Shown here: positions 15,921 through 25,406 of the stretch, in pieces | Position numbering within the stretch: the first letter of the stretch is position 1 | Layout: every line of letters begins with the position of its first letter | Source: Arthrobacter sp. FB24 | GTDB taxonomy: Bacteria > Actinomycetota > Actinomycetes > Actinomycetales > Micrococcaceae | Direction of reading: 5' to 3' | Length of the DNA stretch: 64,000 bases | NCBI RefSeq assembly: GCF_000196235.1 | Contig: NC_008541.1 | Coordinates: 3,844,001 to 3,908,000, forward strand | The notes under the pieces: generated by a model | The model's input: only the letters and a program-made list of their open reading frames with translations | Database searches by the model: none | Told to the model about the DNA's origin: nothing | Made by a program: the position numbers and the translations under genes

Positions 15921-17409
15921 GAAATCGGCCGCCGCAGCCGCAGCCGGCCGCAAGAAGTCCGACCGCCCCGAAGACCAGCGGCTGCCCCTGGGAAGCACCT
16001 TCGCCTACGGCTTCCAGCACGTCCTCACCATGTATGGCGGCATCATCGCCCCGCCGCTGATCATCGGCGCAGCCGCCGGCATGTCTTCGCAGGACATTGG
16101 CCTGCTGATCGCCGCCTGCCTGTTTGTGGGCGGCCTTGCCACCATCCTGCAGACCATCGGCATTCCGTTTTTCGGGTCGAAGCTCCCGCTGGTCCAGGGC
16201 GTCTCCTTCGCCGGTGTTTCCACCATGGTGGCGATCGTCCACGGCGGCGGCGGTATCCAGGCGGTCTTTGGCTCGGTGATTGCCGCTTCGCTGATCGGCC
16301 TGCTCATCACTCCCCTGTTTTCCAAGATCATCCGGTTCTTCCCGCCGGTGGTGACGGGCACGGTGATCACCACCATCGGGCTGACCCTCATGCCGGTCGC
16401 GGCCAACTGGGCCATGGGCGGCAACAACAAGGCCCCGAACTACGGCAGCATGGCCAACATCGGCCTGGCCGCGGCCACCATGGCGATCGTGCTGCTCCTG
16501 AGCAAGGTGGGCAACGCGGCAATCTCGAGGCTTTCCATCCTGCTGGCGATGGTGCTCGGCACGGTGATTGCCTTCGCCTTCGGCATGGCTGATTTCTCCA
16601 AGGTGGGCCAGGGCGAAATCGTGGCGTTCCCCACCCCGTTCGCGTTCGGCCCGCCCACTTTCGAGCTCGCGGCGATCATCTCCATGCTGATCGTCATCCT
16701 GGTCACGCTCACCGAGACCTCGGCGGACATCATCGCAGTCGGCGAGATCGTGGGCACCAAGGTTGACTCCAAGCGCATCGGCGACGGCCTGCGGGCCGAT
16801 ATGCTCTCCAGCGCCATCTCCCCGCTGTTCAACTCCTTCACCCAGAGCGCTTTTGCCCAGAACGTTGGCCTCGTGGCCATCACCGGGGTCAAGAGCCGCT
16901 TCGTGGTGAGCGCCGGCGGACTCATCCTGGTGATCCTCGGCCTGCTGCCGGTGCTTGGCCGCGTGGTCGCAGCGGTGCCGACGCCCGTCCTGGGCGGCGC
17001 CGGCGTCGTTCTCTTTGGAACCGTTGCCGCAAGCGGCATCCGGACACTCGCCAAAGTGGAATACAAGAACAACATGAACCTGATCATCGTGGCGGCGTCC
17101 ATTGGTTTCGGCATGATCCCCATCGCCGCGCCGGCGTTCTACGACAAGTTCCCGTCCTGGTTCGGCACCATCTTCCACTCGGGCATCAGCTCGGCCGCCG
17201 TGATGGCCATCCTGCTGAACCTGCTCTTCAACCACCTCAAGGCCGGCAACTCAGAGAACCAGTCCGTCTTCGTGGCGGGAACCGGACGGGTTGTCCGCGA
17301 AGAGGACCTGAAATGCCTGGCCGACGGCGACCGTTACGAAGGCGGGAAGCTGATCGACTGCGACGGCAAGGAAGTCCCGGTGGAGTCGGCGTCGAAATCT
17401 GACCACTAA
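15907..17409 (+). CDS. NCS2-family urate/xanthine permease
   Basis: A 500-residue membrane transporter of the nucleobase:cation symporter-2 family (UraA/PucJK/UacT branch), about 14 transmembrane segments. LPLVQGVSFAGVSTM is the family QGxxFA-like motif and AFAQNVGLVAITGVKSRF is the NCS2 signature in segment 10. Next to uricase it most likely imports urate or xanthine. N-terminus is Lys/Ala-rich. The start codon region is duplicated (see repeat), and the upstream ATG at 15885 reads out of frame. Confidence 0.85.
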   Translation: MNTKKKSAAAAAAGRKKSDRPEDQRLPLGSTFAYGFQHVLTMYGGIIAPPLIIGAAAGMSSQDIGLLIAACLFVGGLATILQTIGIPFFGSKLPLVQGVSFAGVSTMVAIVHGGGGIQAVFGSVIAASLIGLLITPLFSKIIRFFPPVVTGTVITTIGLTLMPVAANWAMGGNNKAPNYGSMANIGLAAATMAIVLLLSKVGNAAISRLSILLAMVLGTVIAFAFGMADFSKVGQGEIVAFPTPFAFGPPTFELAAIISMLIVILVTLTETSADIIAVGEIVGTKVDSKRIGDGLRADMLSSAISPLFNSFTQSAFAQNVGLVAITGVKSRFVVSAGGLILVILGLLPVLGRVVAAVPTPVLGGAGVVLFGTVAASGIRTLAKVEYKNNMNLIIVAASIGFGMIPIAAPAFYDKFPSWFGTIFHSGISSAAVMAILLNLLFNHLKAGNSENQSVFVAGTGRVVREEDLKCLADGDRYEGGKLIDCDGKEVPVESASKSDH

Positions 17410-17428
17410 GCCCGCACACCGGCACAAC

Positions 17429-17488
17429 AAGCGCGAACGGACAGTTGGGGCCCCTTTCCCACAGGGGCCCCACTGTCCGTTCGCGCTT
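17429..17488. terminator. Long intergenic hairpin (25-base arms)
   Basis: Arms at 17429-17454 and 17464-17488 are complementary over 25 bases with one bulged T in the left arm and a 9-base loop. It follows the permease stop by about 20 bases and ends 51 bases before the RpiR regulator. Confidence 0.7.
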
Positions 17489-17538
17489 CTGCGTCGCTGA
17501 TCCATGCCACCGGGTCCCCGCTGTGAGACGGTTGTTTC

Positions 17539-18363
17539 ATGAGGATCGATGAACGAATCGAACGGCACTATGCGGAGCTGGGCCCGCAGGAACAAAAGGC
17601 GGCAGACACGCTCCTGGACCGCCTCGGCGACCTCGCCATGTACAACGCCGCCGAACTTGCCAGGCTCAGCGGCGTCTCCAAAGCCACCATGAGCCGGCTG
17701 TTCCGCCGCCTCGGCTTCGAGGATTTCAACGAGGTCAAGGAACATACCCGGTCCATCCGTTCCAGCGGCATGCCTCTGGGTCCGCAGTCGTCCGACGGCG
17801 GTCTGCCTGCCCATTGGGGGCAGGAGCAGGAAAACCTGCGCCGCCTGGCTGAATCGCTCGACGAGGACAAACTGTCGGCAGCCTGCGGCAAGCTCGCCGG
17901 CGCCGGGACCGTGCTGCTGCTCGGCTTCCGCAACAGCTTTCCCGTGGCGCTGCACTTCCGGCAGCAGTTGCTCCAGTGCCGCCCCGCGGTGTCTGTGGCG
18001 CCACAGCCCGGACAGAGCCTGGGCGAGGAGCTCGCCGGGCTGGGCGCCGGCGACGCGGTGGTCCTGTTCGGCTTCCGGCGGCGGCCCGCCGGGTTCCGTA
18101 AAGTCCTCCAGGGGGCGGCCGCCACAGGGGCAACCACGATTCTGATCGGGGACCCGGGGGCACGCCGCCTCGCAGCTGATGCCGCCCTGTGGCTCGAGTG
18201 CCCGGTGGACGGCGCCCACGCCTTCGACAGCTACGCCGCCGCCATGAGCCTGGTCAGCGTCCTTGCGAACGGCGTCCTCGTAGCCTTGGGACGTCCCGGC
18301 CGCGAGCGCGTCCGCGAGGTGACGGGAATATTCGACACCCTGGGCGAGATCGAAGCGAAGTAA
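17539..18363 (+). CDS. MurR/RpiR-family transcriptional regulator
   Basis: A 274-residue repressor-type protein. Residues 1-75 are the HTH_6 domain (LARLSGVSKATMSRLFRRLGF as the helix-turn-helix); residues about 110-250 are a SIS sugar-isomerase fold that in this family senses a phosphosugar or other small ligand. In Firmicutes and actinobacteria RpiR members often regulate purine or ureide genes placed beside them. It sits directly before the allantoin permease, with the operator-like element between, so it is one of two candidate regulators of the cluster. Confidence 0.8.
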   Translation: MRIDERIERHYAELGPQEQKAADTLLDRLGDLAMYNAAELARLSGVSKATMSRLFRRLGFEDFNEVKEHTRSIRSSGMPLGPQSSDGGLPAHWGQEQENLRRLAESLDEDKLSAACGKLAGAGTVLLLGFRNSFPVALHFRQQLLQCRPAVSVAPQPGQSLGEELAGLGAGDAVVLFGFRRRPAGFRKVLQGAAATGATTILIGDPGARRLAADAALWLECPVDGAHAFDSYAAAMSLVSVLANGVLVALGRPGRERVREVTGIFDTLGEIEAK

Positions 18364-18391
18364 ACAGGAATTGTTGCGCCAGAAACAGCTT

Positions 18392-18417
18392 TGAAACATT
18401 GGTTCCATCTAATTGAA
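18392..18417 (+). promoter_or_regulatory. Operator-like element, copy 3, before allantoin permease
   Basis: TGAAA, six bases, TTCC, seven bases, TGAA. It matches the uricase copy (14714-14739) at 18 of 26 positions and ends 49 bases before the permease ATG. Confidence 0.5.
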
Positions 18418-18466
18418 AGCGTGAAACGGCCGGATCGGCGGCTGTCCCAATCTCTTAGAGGAAACC

Positions 18467-20029
18467 ATGACAGATTCCGCGATGGCCGCCCCCCGGGTTG
18501 AAGCATCCGCCCGCACCGGCCAGCTCCCCGACTACGATCCGCAGCTCAGCAATGAGGATCTTGTCCCCCTGAAGAACCAGCGCTGGACCAGCTACAACCT
18601 GTTCGCCTTCTGGATGTCGGACGTCCACAGCATCGGCGGCTATGTCACGGCAGGAAGCCTCTTCGCCCTGGGGCTGGCCAGCTGGCAGGTGCTCGTGGCC
18701 CTGCTGGCGGGCATCGTGATCGTCAATATCTTCTGCAACCTCGTAGCCAAGCCCAGCCAGCTGACGGGTGTTCCGTACCCGGTCATCAACCGGGCCGTCT
18801 TCGGCGTCAAGGGCGCCAACATCCCGGCCATCATCCGCGGCCTGATCGCAGTGGCCTGGTACGGCGTTCAGACCTTCCTCGCCTCCGAGGCGCTGGTGAT
18901 TGTCTTCCTCAAGTTCTTCCCCGGCATGGCGCCGCTGTACGACGTCGAACAGAACGGCTTCCTGGGCCTCTCCACCTTGGGCTGGATCTGCTACGGCATC
19001 CTCTGGGTGGCGCAGGCAGCACTCTTCTGGAACGGCATGGAGAGCATCCGAAGGTTCATCGACTTCGCCGGCCCCGCCGTCTACGTGGTGATGCTGTTCC
19101 TGGCCATCTACCTGGTGTCCAAGGCGGGCATCGGGAACATCAGCCTGAACCTGTCCAGCGGGCCGCCCCTGGACTTCGCCGCCTCCATCCCCGTCATGGT
19201 CTCCGCCGTCGCGCTGGTGGTGTCCTACTTCTCCGGCCCGATGCTCAACTTCGGCGACTTCGCCCGGTACGGCAAGAGCTACAAGGCGGTCAAGAAGGGG
19301 AACTTCCTGGGGCTGCCGGTGAACTTCCTGTTCTTCTCGCTCCTGACCGTCATCACCGCCTCAGCCACCATCCCGGTTTTCGGCCGCCTCATCACGGACC
19401 CGGTCAAGACCGTCCAGGAAATCGACACCGTGTTCGCCGTGCTGCTGGGCGGACTCACCTTCGTCATCGCTACCGTCGGCATTAACATCGTGGCCAACTT
19501 CATCTCGCCCGCGTTCGACTTCTCCAACGTCAGCCCGCAGAAAATCAGCTGGCGGGCAGGCGGCATGATTGCCGCCGTCGGCTCCGTCATCCTGACGCCG
19601 TGGAACTGGTACTCCAACAACGACGCCATCCACTACACACTGGGTGTCCTGGGCGCGTTGATCGGCCCGCTGTTCGGCATCCTGATCGCCGGGTACTACG
19701 TGGTGAGCCGCCAGAAGGTCTGGGTGGACGACATGTACACGCTGAAAACCACCGGCCGGTACTGGTTCCGGAACGGCTACAACCCGAACGCCGTCAAGGC
19801 CGTGGCCATCAGCGGAGCCATCTCCATCGCCTCCGTGCTGATTCCCAAGATCCTGCTCGACACCGGTGCCACGGCAGTGAACGCAACCTGGATCGGCAAC
19901 TACAGCTGGTTCCTCGGATGCGCCCTCGGCTACGTAGTCTTCCGGGCGCTGGAGCGGCGGTCCCCGATGATTTCGCTTGAACCGGCCGGCAAGGAAAGCG
20001 GCACCGTCAGCGACGGCACGCTGGTTTAG
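18467..20029 (+). CDS. NCS1-family allantoin/hydantoin permease
   Basis: A 520-residue sodium- or proton-coupled transporter of the nucleobase:cation symporter-1 family (Mhp1, PucI, Fur relatives), 12 membrane segments. NEDLVPLKNQRWTSYNLFAF followed by WMSDVHSIGGYV is the family's first-helix signature. AGAGGAAACC precedes the ATG. Between uricase and the glyoxylate genes, allantoin is the best substrate guess; uracil or hydantoin permeases look similar. Confidence 0.85.
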   Translation: MTDSAMAAPRVEASARTGQLPDYDPQLSNEDLVPLKNQRWTSYNLFAFWMSDVHSIGGYVTAGSLFALGLASWQVLVALLAGIVIVNIFCNLVAKPSQLTGVPYPVINRAVFGVKGANIPAIIRGLIAVAWYGVQTFLASEALVIVFLKFFPGMAPLYDVEQNGFLGLSTLGWICYGILWVAQAALFWNGMESIRRFIDFAGPAVYVVMLFLAIYLVSKAGIGNISLNLSSGPPLDFAASIPVMVSAVALVVSYFSGPMLNFGDFARYGKSYKAVKKGNFLGLPVNFLFFSLLTVITASATIPVFGRLITDPVKTVQEIDTVFAVLLGGLTFVIATVGINIVANFISPAFDFSNVSPQKISWRAGGMIAAVGSVILTPWNWYSNNDAIHYTLGVLGALIGPLFGILIAGYYVVSRQKVWVDDMYTLKTTGRYWFRNGYNPNAVKAVAISGAISIASVLIPKILLDTGATAVNATWIGNYSWFLGCALGYVVFRALERRSPMISLEPAGKESGTVSDGTLV

Positions 20030-20035
20030 GACCGG

Positions 20036-20076
20036 CCGCCGTCGACCTCGCCTACGGCGGGGAAGTGCGACGGCGG
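20036..20076. terminator. Convergent hairpin, allantoin permease / IclR
   Basis: Perfect nine-base arms CCGCCGTCG (20036-20044) and CGACGGCGG (20068-20076) with an inner stem CGCC-tac-GGCG, in the 50-base gap between two converging genes. Confidence 0.6.
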
Positions 20077-20079
20077 GGG

Positions 20080-20835
20080 TCAGTTCTGGTTGAGTTCGTC
20101 GGAGATCGCCTGGGCTGCTTCGCGCAGCAGCGGCACGGCGCGTTCGGCGAAGGACTGGTCCACGCGCGACACCGGCCCGGACACCGAAATCGCCGTGGGC
20201 GTCGGCGCATTGGGGACTGCCATCGCAAAGCAGCGGACGCCGATCTCCTGCTCCTCCTCGTCGATGGAATAGCCGCGTTCCCGGATCAGCTTGAGGTCAA
20301 GGAGCAGGGAGTCGATGTCACCGATGCTCTTGGGGGTGGGCGTGGGCATGCCGCTGCGCTGGACGATTCCGCGGACGGTCTCGTCATCCAGCTGGGCCAG
20401 GATCGCCTTGCCAACGCCGGTGGCGTGGGTGTGCGCGCGGCGGCCCACCTCGGTGAACATGCGCATGGAGTGCAGGGACGGCACCTGGGCCACGTAGATG
20501 ACCATGTCCGAGTCCAGCACCGCCATGTTGGACGTCTCCCCCAGCCGGTCCACGAGGGACTTGAGCTGCGGACGCGCGAGTGCACCGAGCTGCTTGTTGG
20601 CACCTTCGCCGAGCCGGATGAGCCGCGGACCGAGTGCGTACCGCCGGTTCGGCAGCTGGCGGATGTAGCCCAGCGTGACCAGGGTGCGCAGCAGGCGGTG
20701 GATCGTGGGAAGAGGCAGGTCGGTGGAGGAAGACAGCTCGCTGAGCGTGACGTCTCCGCCGGCGTCAGTGATCAGTTCCAAAAGTTCGAAGACGCGCTCA
20801 ACGGACTGCACGCCTCCCGGGGCTTTTTCAGCCAT
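20080..20835 (-). CDS. IclR-family transcriptional regulator
   Basis: A 251-residue regulator starting MAEKAPGGVQSVERVFELL, with AGGAG nine bases upstream; an earlier in-frame TTG at 20868 is less likely. Residues about 10-75 form the winged helix (TLSELSSSTDLPLPTIHRLL), and the rest is the IclR effector domain (YVAQVPSLHSMRMFTEVGRR, ATGVGKAILA, DEEEQEIGVRCFAM). The family includes AllR, the allantoin/glyoxylate-responsive repressor of ureide genes in E. coli and Streptomyces. Divergent from malic enzyme and flanked by ureide genes, it probably has that role here; ligand is inference. Confidence 0.85.
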   Translation of the reverse strand: MAEKAPGGVQSVERVFELLELITDAGGDVTLSELSSSTDLPLPTIHRLLRTLVTLGYIRQLPNRRYALGPRLIRLGEGANKQLGALARPQLKSLVDRLGETSNMAVLDSDMVIYVAQVPSLHSMRMFTEVGRRAHTHATGVGKAILAQLDDETVRGIVQRSGMPTPTPKSIGDIDSLLLDLKLIRERGYSIDEEEQEIGVRCFAMAVPNAPTPTAISVSGPVSRVDQSFAERAVPLLREAAQAISDELNQN

Positions 20836-20950
20836 AACCGTGGTCTCCTGCGGTATCGATTCCGACAACTCTTATCCACATCGTGAAAAAAATTGCTTAG
20901 AAGTCCCAAGATACAGCACGCATCGCCCTCCGTCGATGCACAGGCGGGGC

Positions 20951-20964
20951 TTGTGTTTCCACAA
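20951..20964. promoter_or_regulatory. Inverted repeat TTGTG-TTTC-CACAA in the IclR/malic enzyme gap
   Basis: Lies in an AT-rich 221-base divergent gap (20836-21056). Its right part contains TTCCACAAA, also present in the palindrome at 14432. CATAAT at 20981-20986 could be a rightward -10 box. Probable autoregulatory operator of the IclR gene. Confidence 0.4.
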
Positions 20965-21056
20965 AGTAGATAATAATATCCATAATACGAAAACATTTGA
21001 TTGAGCAGTACGTCCGGGTGCGCTCCGCGTCCGGACCCGACCAGGAGGAACATTCA

Positions 21057-22496
21057 ATGGCGAACCCGAGCCCCGGAAATTCGATCACCCTGCGCGTGGA
21101 AGCGCCGTCCAGCTTTACCGCGACGAGCGAGCTGGCCGCCGCCGTCGGAGCCGCCGGAGCAGCCATCACGGCACTGGACGTCACCGAATCGCACCACGAA
21201 ACGCTGGTTGTTGACGTCACCTGCAACACCACCGACGACGAACACGCCGCCCGCGTCAAGGACGCCCTGAACGCGCTCGACGGCGTCACGGTCCAGCACG
21301 TCTCCGACCGCACCTTCCTGATGCACCTCGGCGGCAAGCTCGAAGTGGTCCCGAAGGTGGCCCTGCGCAACCGGGACGATCTCTCCCGCGCCTACACCCC
21401 CGGCGTCGCCCGCGTCTGCCTGGCCATCGCGGAGGACCCCTCAGCGGCCCGCAACCTGACAGTCAAGCGCAACACCATCGCAGTCCTGACCGACGGCTCG
21501 GCTGTCCTTGGCCTGGGCAACATTGGCCCGGCCGCGGCCCTGCCCGTCATGGAAGGCAAAGCCGCTCTGTTCAAGCAGTTCGCCAACGTTGACGCCTGGC
21601 CGGTCTGCCTTGACACCCAGGACACCGAAGAAATCATTATGATCGCCAAGGCCATGGCCCCCGTCTACGGCGGCATCAACCTTGAAGACATCGCCGCCCC
21701 GCGCTGCTTCGAAATCGAAAAGCGCCTCCGCGAGGAACTGGACATCCCGGTCTTCCACGACGACCAGCACGGCACGGCCATCGTCACCCTGGCTGCCCTG
21801 GTCAACGCCCTCCGCGTGGTGGACAAGAAGCTTTCGGAGGTCAGGATCGTGGTCTCCGGCGTCGGCGCCGCGGGCTCGGCGATCATCCAGCTCCTCAAGG
21901 CCCAGGGCGCGCAGCACATCATCGCTGCCGGCCGCTCCGGCGCCATCCACTCCGGCGCGGAATACAGCGACGAACACCGCAGCTGGATCGCCGCGAACAC
22001 CAACGAAGAAGGCTTCTCCGGCACGCTGCATGAGGCACTCGTCGGCGCGGATGTCTTCATCGGTGTGAGCGCCCCTCATGTGATCGGCGAGGAGCAGGTG
22101 GCCGCGATGGCTGAGAAGGCGATCGTATTCGCCATGGCCAACCCCACTCCGGAAATCGACCCGGTGGTAGCGTCAAAGCATGCGGCAGTGGTGGCTACGG
22201 GGCGCAGCGACTTCCCCAACCAGATCAACAACGTCCTGGCATTCCCGGGGTTCTTCCGCGGGCTGCTCGACGCTGGCGCCTCGGACATCACGCCGGACAT
22301 GCTGGTCGCGGCCGCCGAAGCCATTGCCAACCGCGTGGCTGACGACGAACTCAATGCCAGCTACATCATCCCCAGCGTCTTCGACCCGCATGTTGCGGCC
22401 GATGTGGCCACCGCGGTCGCAAATGCAGCTAACGCAGCAAGCGCCGCCAAGGCAGCAAGCGCAGCGCACGCAAACCTAGAACCCGCCAACGCCTGA
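21057..22496 (+). CDS. NAD(P)-dependent malic enzyme with N-terminal ACT-like domain
   Basis: A 479-residue enzyme that decarboxylates malate to pyruvate. AGGAGG lies eight bases before ATG 21057; the frame opens earlier at 20997 without a better signal. Residues about 10-85 resemble an ACT regulatory domain, followed by the malic domain ([49 protein letters not shown]) and NAD-binding domain ([12 protein letters not shown]). The C-terminal ~25 residues are an Ala/Ser-rich tail. Together with malate synthase downstream it can take glyoxylate plus acetyl-CoA to pyruvate. Confidence 0.9.
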   Translation: MANPSPGNSITLRVEAPSSFTATSELAAAVGAAGAAITALDVTESHHETLVVDVTCNTTDDEHAARVKDALNALDGVTVQHVSDRTFLMHLGGKLEVVPKVALRNRDDLSRAYTPGVARVCLAIAEDPSAARNLTVKRNTIAVLTDGSAVLGLGNIGPAAALPVMEGKAALFKQFANVDAWPVCLDTQDTEEIIMIAKAMAPVYGGINLEDIAAPRCFEIEKRLREELDIPVFHDDQHGTAIVTLAALVNALRVVDKKLSEVRIVVSGVGAAGSAIIQLLKAQGAQHIIAAGRSGAIHSGAEYSDEHRSWIAANTNEEGFSGTLHEALVGADVFIGVSAPHVIGEEQVAAMAEKAIVFAMANPTPEIDPVVASKHAAVVATGRSDFPNQINNVLAFPGFFRGLLDAGASDITPDMLVAAAEAIANRVADDELNASYIIPSVFDPHVAADVATAVANAANAASAAKAASAAHANLEPANA

Positions 22497-22522
22497 TTCG
22501 CAGCCTAGAAAGGACCCGGACA

Positions 22523-24121
22523 ATGGCTCTCACAGTCACAGACCCGCAGCCGATTGCACGAGCAGAGGAAATCCTCACCCCGAAGGCACTGGCCTTCGTG
22601 GAGGAGCTCCACAAGCGGTTTGCGGGCACCCGCGCCGAACTCCTCAAAGCCCGCGTGGCCAAGCGCGAGCAGGTAGCCCGGACCGGAAAGCTTGATTTCC
22701 TGTCCGAAACCAAGGATGTCCGCGAGGGCGACTGGAAGGTTGCGCCGGCGCCCGCCGCGCTGCAGGACCGCCGCGTGGAAATGACCGGACCCGCCTCGCC
22801 GGCCAAGATGGCCATCAATGCCCTCAACTCCGGCGCCAAGGTGTGGCTGGCCGACCTCGAGGACGCCAGCACGCCCACCTGGGCCAACGTCATTGACGCC
22901 ATCCTGAACCTCCGCGATGCCGCCACGGGAACCCTGAGCTACACCTCCCCGGAGGGCAAGGAATACCGGCTCCGCTCCGACGCCCCGCTCGCCGTCGTGG
23001 TGGCCCGGCCCCGCGGCTGGCACATGGACGAGCACCACCTGCTGCTCGACGGCGAACACACCGTGGGCGCGCTGGTGGACTTCGGCCTGCACTTCTTCCA
23101 CACGGCCAAGCAGCTCCTGCTCAACGGCCAGGGCCCGTACTACTACCTGCCGAAGATGGAGAGCCACCTTGAGGCGCGCCTCTGGAACGACGTGTTCGTC
23201 TTCGCGCAGGATTTCCTGGGCATTCCGCAGGGCACCATCAAGGCCACCGTGCTGATCGAGACGATCCCCGCGGCCTTCGAGATGGACGAGATCCTGTACG
23301 AGCTCCGCGACCACGCCGCCGGGCTCAACGCCGGCCGCTGGGACTACCTGTTCAGCATCATCAAGTACTTCCGCGACGCCGGAGCGGACTTTGTACTGCC
23401 GGACCGCGCCACCGTGGCCATGACGGCACCGTTCATGCGGGCCTACACCGAGCTGCTCGTCAAGACCTGCCACCACCGCGGCGCGTTTGCCATGGGAGGC
23501 ATGGCCGCAGTCATCCCCAACCGTCGCGAACCCGAGGTCACCGCCCAGGCATTCGAGAAGGTCCGCGCCGACAAGACGCGCGAAGCCAACGACGGCTTTG
23601 ACGGCTCTTGGGTGGCCCACCCTGACCTGGTGCCGGTGTGCCGGGAAGTGTTCGATTCCGTCCTGGGCGAGCGCCCCAACCAGCTGGACAAGCAGCGCCC
23701 GGAGGTCCATGTCACGGCGGACCAACTGCTGGACATTGCCTCGGCCGACGGCACGGTGACGGAGGCCGGGCTGCGGCTGAACCTCTACGTTGCGGTCGCA
23801 TACACGGCTGTTTGGATCTCAGGCAACGGTGCGGTGGCCATCCACAACCTGATGGAAGACGCCGCCACGGCCGAGATCTCCCGTTCGCAGGTCTGGCAGC
23901 AGATCCGCAACAAGGTGGTCCTGGCCGATACCGGCAACACTGTCACCCGTGAACTGGTCAGCAGCATCCTGGCCCAGGAAACCGACAAGCTCCGCGGTGA
24001 AGTGGGCGAGGAGACCTTCGCCAAGTACTACCAGCCGGCCAGCGAACTGATCGCTGATATCTGCCTTTCCGAGGACTACACCGACTTCCTCACCACGCCG
24101 GCCTACGAACTGGTGGGCTGA
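22523..24121 (+). CDS. aceB: Malate synthase A
   Basis: A 532-residue TIM-barrel enzyme that condenses glyoxylate with acetyl-CoA to malate. It matches the length of malate synthase A and shows KVWLADLEDASTPTWANV, VVVARPRGWHMDEHH, TVLIETIPAAFEMDEIL, GRWDYLFSIIK and the C-terminal WISGNGAVAIHNLMEDAATA block. AGAAAGGA precedes the ATG. It is placed with malic enzyme and AllE rather than with isocitrate lyase, so its glyoxylate probably comes from ureides. Confidence 0.95.
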   Translation: MALTVTDPQPIARAEEILTPKALAFVEELHKRFAGTRAELLKARVAKREQVARTGKLDFLSETKDVREGDWKVAPAPAALQDRRVEMTGPASPAKMAINALNSGAKVWLADLEDASTPTWANVIDAILNLRDAATGTLSYTSPEGKEYRLRSDAPLAVVVARPRGWHMDEHHLLLDGEHTVGALVDFGLHFFHTAKQLLLNGQGPYYYLPKMESHLEARLWNDVFVFAQDFLGIPQGTIKATVLIETIPAAFEMDEILYELRDHAAGLNAGRWDYLFSIIKYFRDAGADFVLPDRATVAMTAPFMRAYTELLVKTCHHRGAFAMGGMAAVIPNRREPEVTAQAFEKVRADKTREANDGFDGSWVAHPDLVPVCREVFDSVLGERPNQLDKQRPEVHVTADQLLDIASADGTVTEAGLRLNLYVAVAYTAVWISGNGAVAIHNLMEDAATAEISRSQVWQQIRNKVVLADTGNTVTRELVSSILAQETDKLRGEVGEETFAKYYQPASELIADICLSEDYTDFLTTPAYELVG

Positions 24122-24124
24122 GGC

Positions 24125-25399
24125 ATGGCGGTACCCTCCGGATCGCTCAGCGCTGCCGATCTGGCACAGATCGACGAACAACTGGCCGCCACCGACCAGC
24201 TGCTGGAGCGCAACTACCCGGGCGATGATGGCTCCCGCCAGCCGGTACATACCGTGTATGTACCGGCGGACCGTTTCACGCCGTCGTTCTCCGCTGAGTG
24301 GGGGGCTACGGCGCTGGCGACGGCGGAAGCCCACGGCGGCCTGGCCCGTCTGGGCCACCTGCTGGGCCAGGACGCCGAGCTCGCCGAGGCCGTAGCGGCG
24401 CGCGTCCAGTCGAAATTGGAAAGCGAACCGGTTGAGGACCTGCGCCTGGACTTCGAAGACGGTTTCGGGGACAGGGGCGACGACGCCGAGGACGCGGCCG
24501 CTGTTGCGGCGGCTTCCGCCGTGGCCGCCGCCGTTGCGGCCGGCACAGCTCCCCCGTTCATCGGCATCCGCTTCAAGTGCTTTGAGGCGGCCACCAGGGT
24601 GCGCGGCCTGCGCACACTGGACCTGTTCGTCTCCGGTCTGGCCGCCGCGGGCGAGCTGCCGCAGGGCCTGATCCTGACGCTGCCCAAGGTCACCACCGTG
24701 GCGCAGGTCAAGGCGATGGACTTCGCCGTCTCCCGGCTGGAGGACGTGCACTCCCTGCCCGCAGGCCGGCTGCGGTTCGAGGTGCAGGTGGAGACGCCCC
24801 AGCTCATCCTCGGTCCGGAAGGAACGTCACCGGTGGCGCAGCTGCCCCACGCCGTGCCCGGTCGGATCAGCGGTCTGCACTACGGCACCTACGACTACTC
24901 CGCCTCGCTGCAGATCTCGGCCGAGTACCAGTCCATGGAGCACCCGGTGGCTGACTTCGCCAAAGAAGTCATGCAGCTGGCGGTGGCCGGAACGGGCATC
25001 CGGCTGTCGGACGGCTCCACCAACATCATCCCCGTGGGCGACAACGTGGAAAATGCGTGGCGCCTGCACGGCCGGCTGGTGCGGCGTTCCCTGGAGCGCG
25101 GCTACTACCAGGGCTGGGACCTTCACCCGGCGCAGCTGCCCAGCCGGTTCGCGGCCACCTACGCGTTCTACCGCCAAGGCCTCCCCGCCGCGGCGGCCAG
25201 GCTGCGCAACTACGTGGAACACACCGAAGGCGGGGTCATGGACGAGCCCGCCACGGCACGTGCGCTAGCAGCGTTCGTGCTGCGCGGCGTCCAGTGCGGA
25301 GCCGTCGGCGCCGAAGACGTCCAGGCGCTTGCCGGCGTCGGAATCCCCCAGTTGACCGGCCTGGCCCACCCTCGGCTGGCCCACTCCACTTCGAAGTAA
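24125..25399 (+). CDS. DUF6986 family aldolase/citrate-lyase-like protein
   Basis: A 424-residue protein beginning 3 bases after the malate synthase stop, so translation is probably coupled. It resembles HpcH/HpaI aldolase and CitE-type TIM barrels: VEDLRLDFEDGFGDRG at about residue 105 parallels the Asp/Glu-rich metal loop, FEVQVETPQLIL carries the second acidic metal ligand, and SGLHYGTYDYSASLQI and GYYQGWDLHPAQL are conserved family blocks. No reaction is established. Its place between malate synthase and AllE suggests a C-C bond reaction on glyoxylate, malyl-CoA or a ureide-derived acid; that is inference. Confidence 0.75.
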   Translation: MAVPSGSLSAADLAQIDEQLAATDQLLERNYPGDDGSRQPVHTVYVPADRFTPSFSAEWGATALATAEAHGGLARLGHLLGQDAELAEAVAARVQSKLESEPVEDLRLDFEDGFGDRGDDAEDAAAVAAASAVAAAVAAGTAPPFIGIRFKCFEAATRVRGLRTLDLFVSGLAAAGELPQGLILTLPKVTTVAQVKAMDFAVSRLEDVHSLPAGRLRFEVQVETPQLILGPEGTSPVAQLPHAVPGRISGLHYGTYDYSASLQISAEYQSMEHPVADFAKEVMQLAVAGTGIRLSDGSTNIIPVGDNVENAWRLHGRLVRRSLERGYYQGWDLHPAQLPSRFAATYAFYRQGLPAAAARLRNYVEHTEGGVMDEPATARALAAFVLRGVQCGAVGAEDVQALAGVGIPQLTGLAHPRLAHSTSK

Positions 25400-25406
25400 G
25401 GATCCA

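Noticed and set aside
15885..16592. A 235-codon frame from the first of the duplicated ATGs
   Set aside because: It is out of phase with the permease and lacks protein-like composition; treated as a decoy start.
15862..17235. A 457-codon frame on the - strand opposite the urate permease
   Set aside because: Product is almost entirely Gly/Asp/His/Arg without hydrophobic core or motif; the + strand permease explains the sequence.
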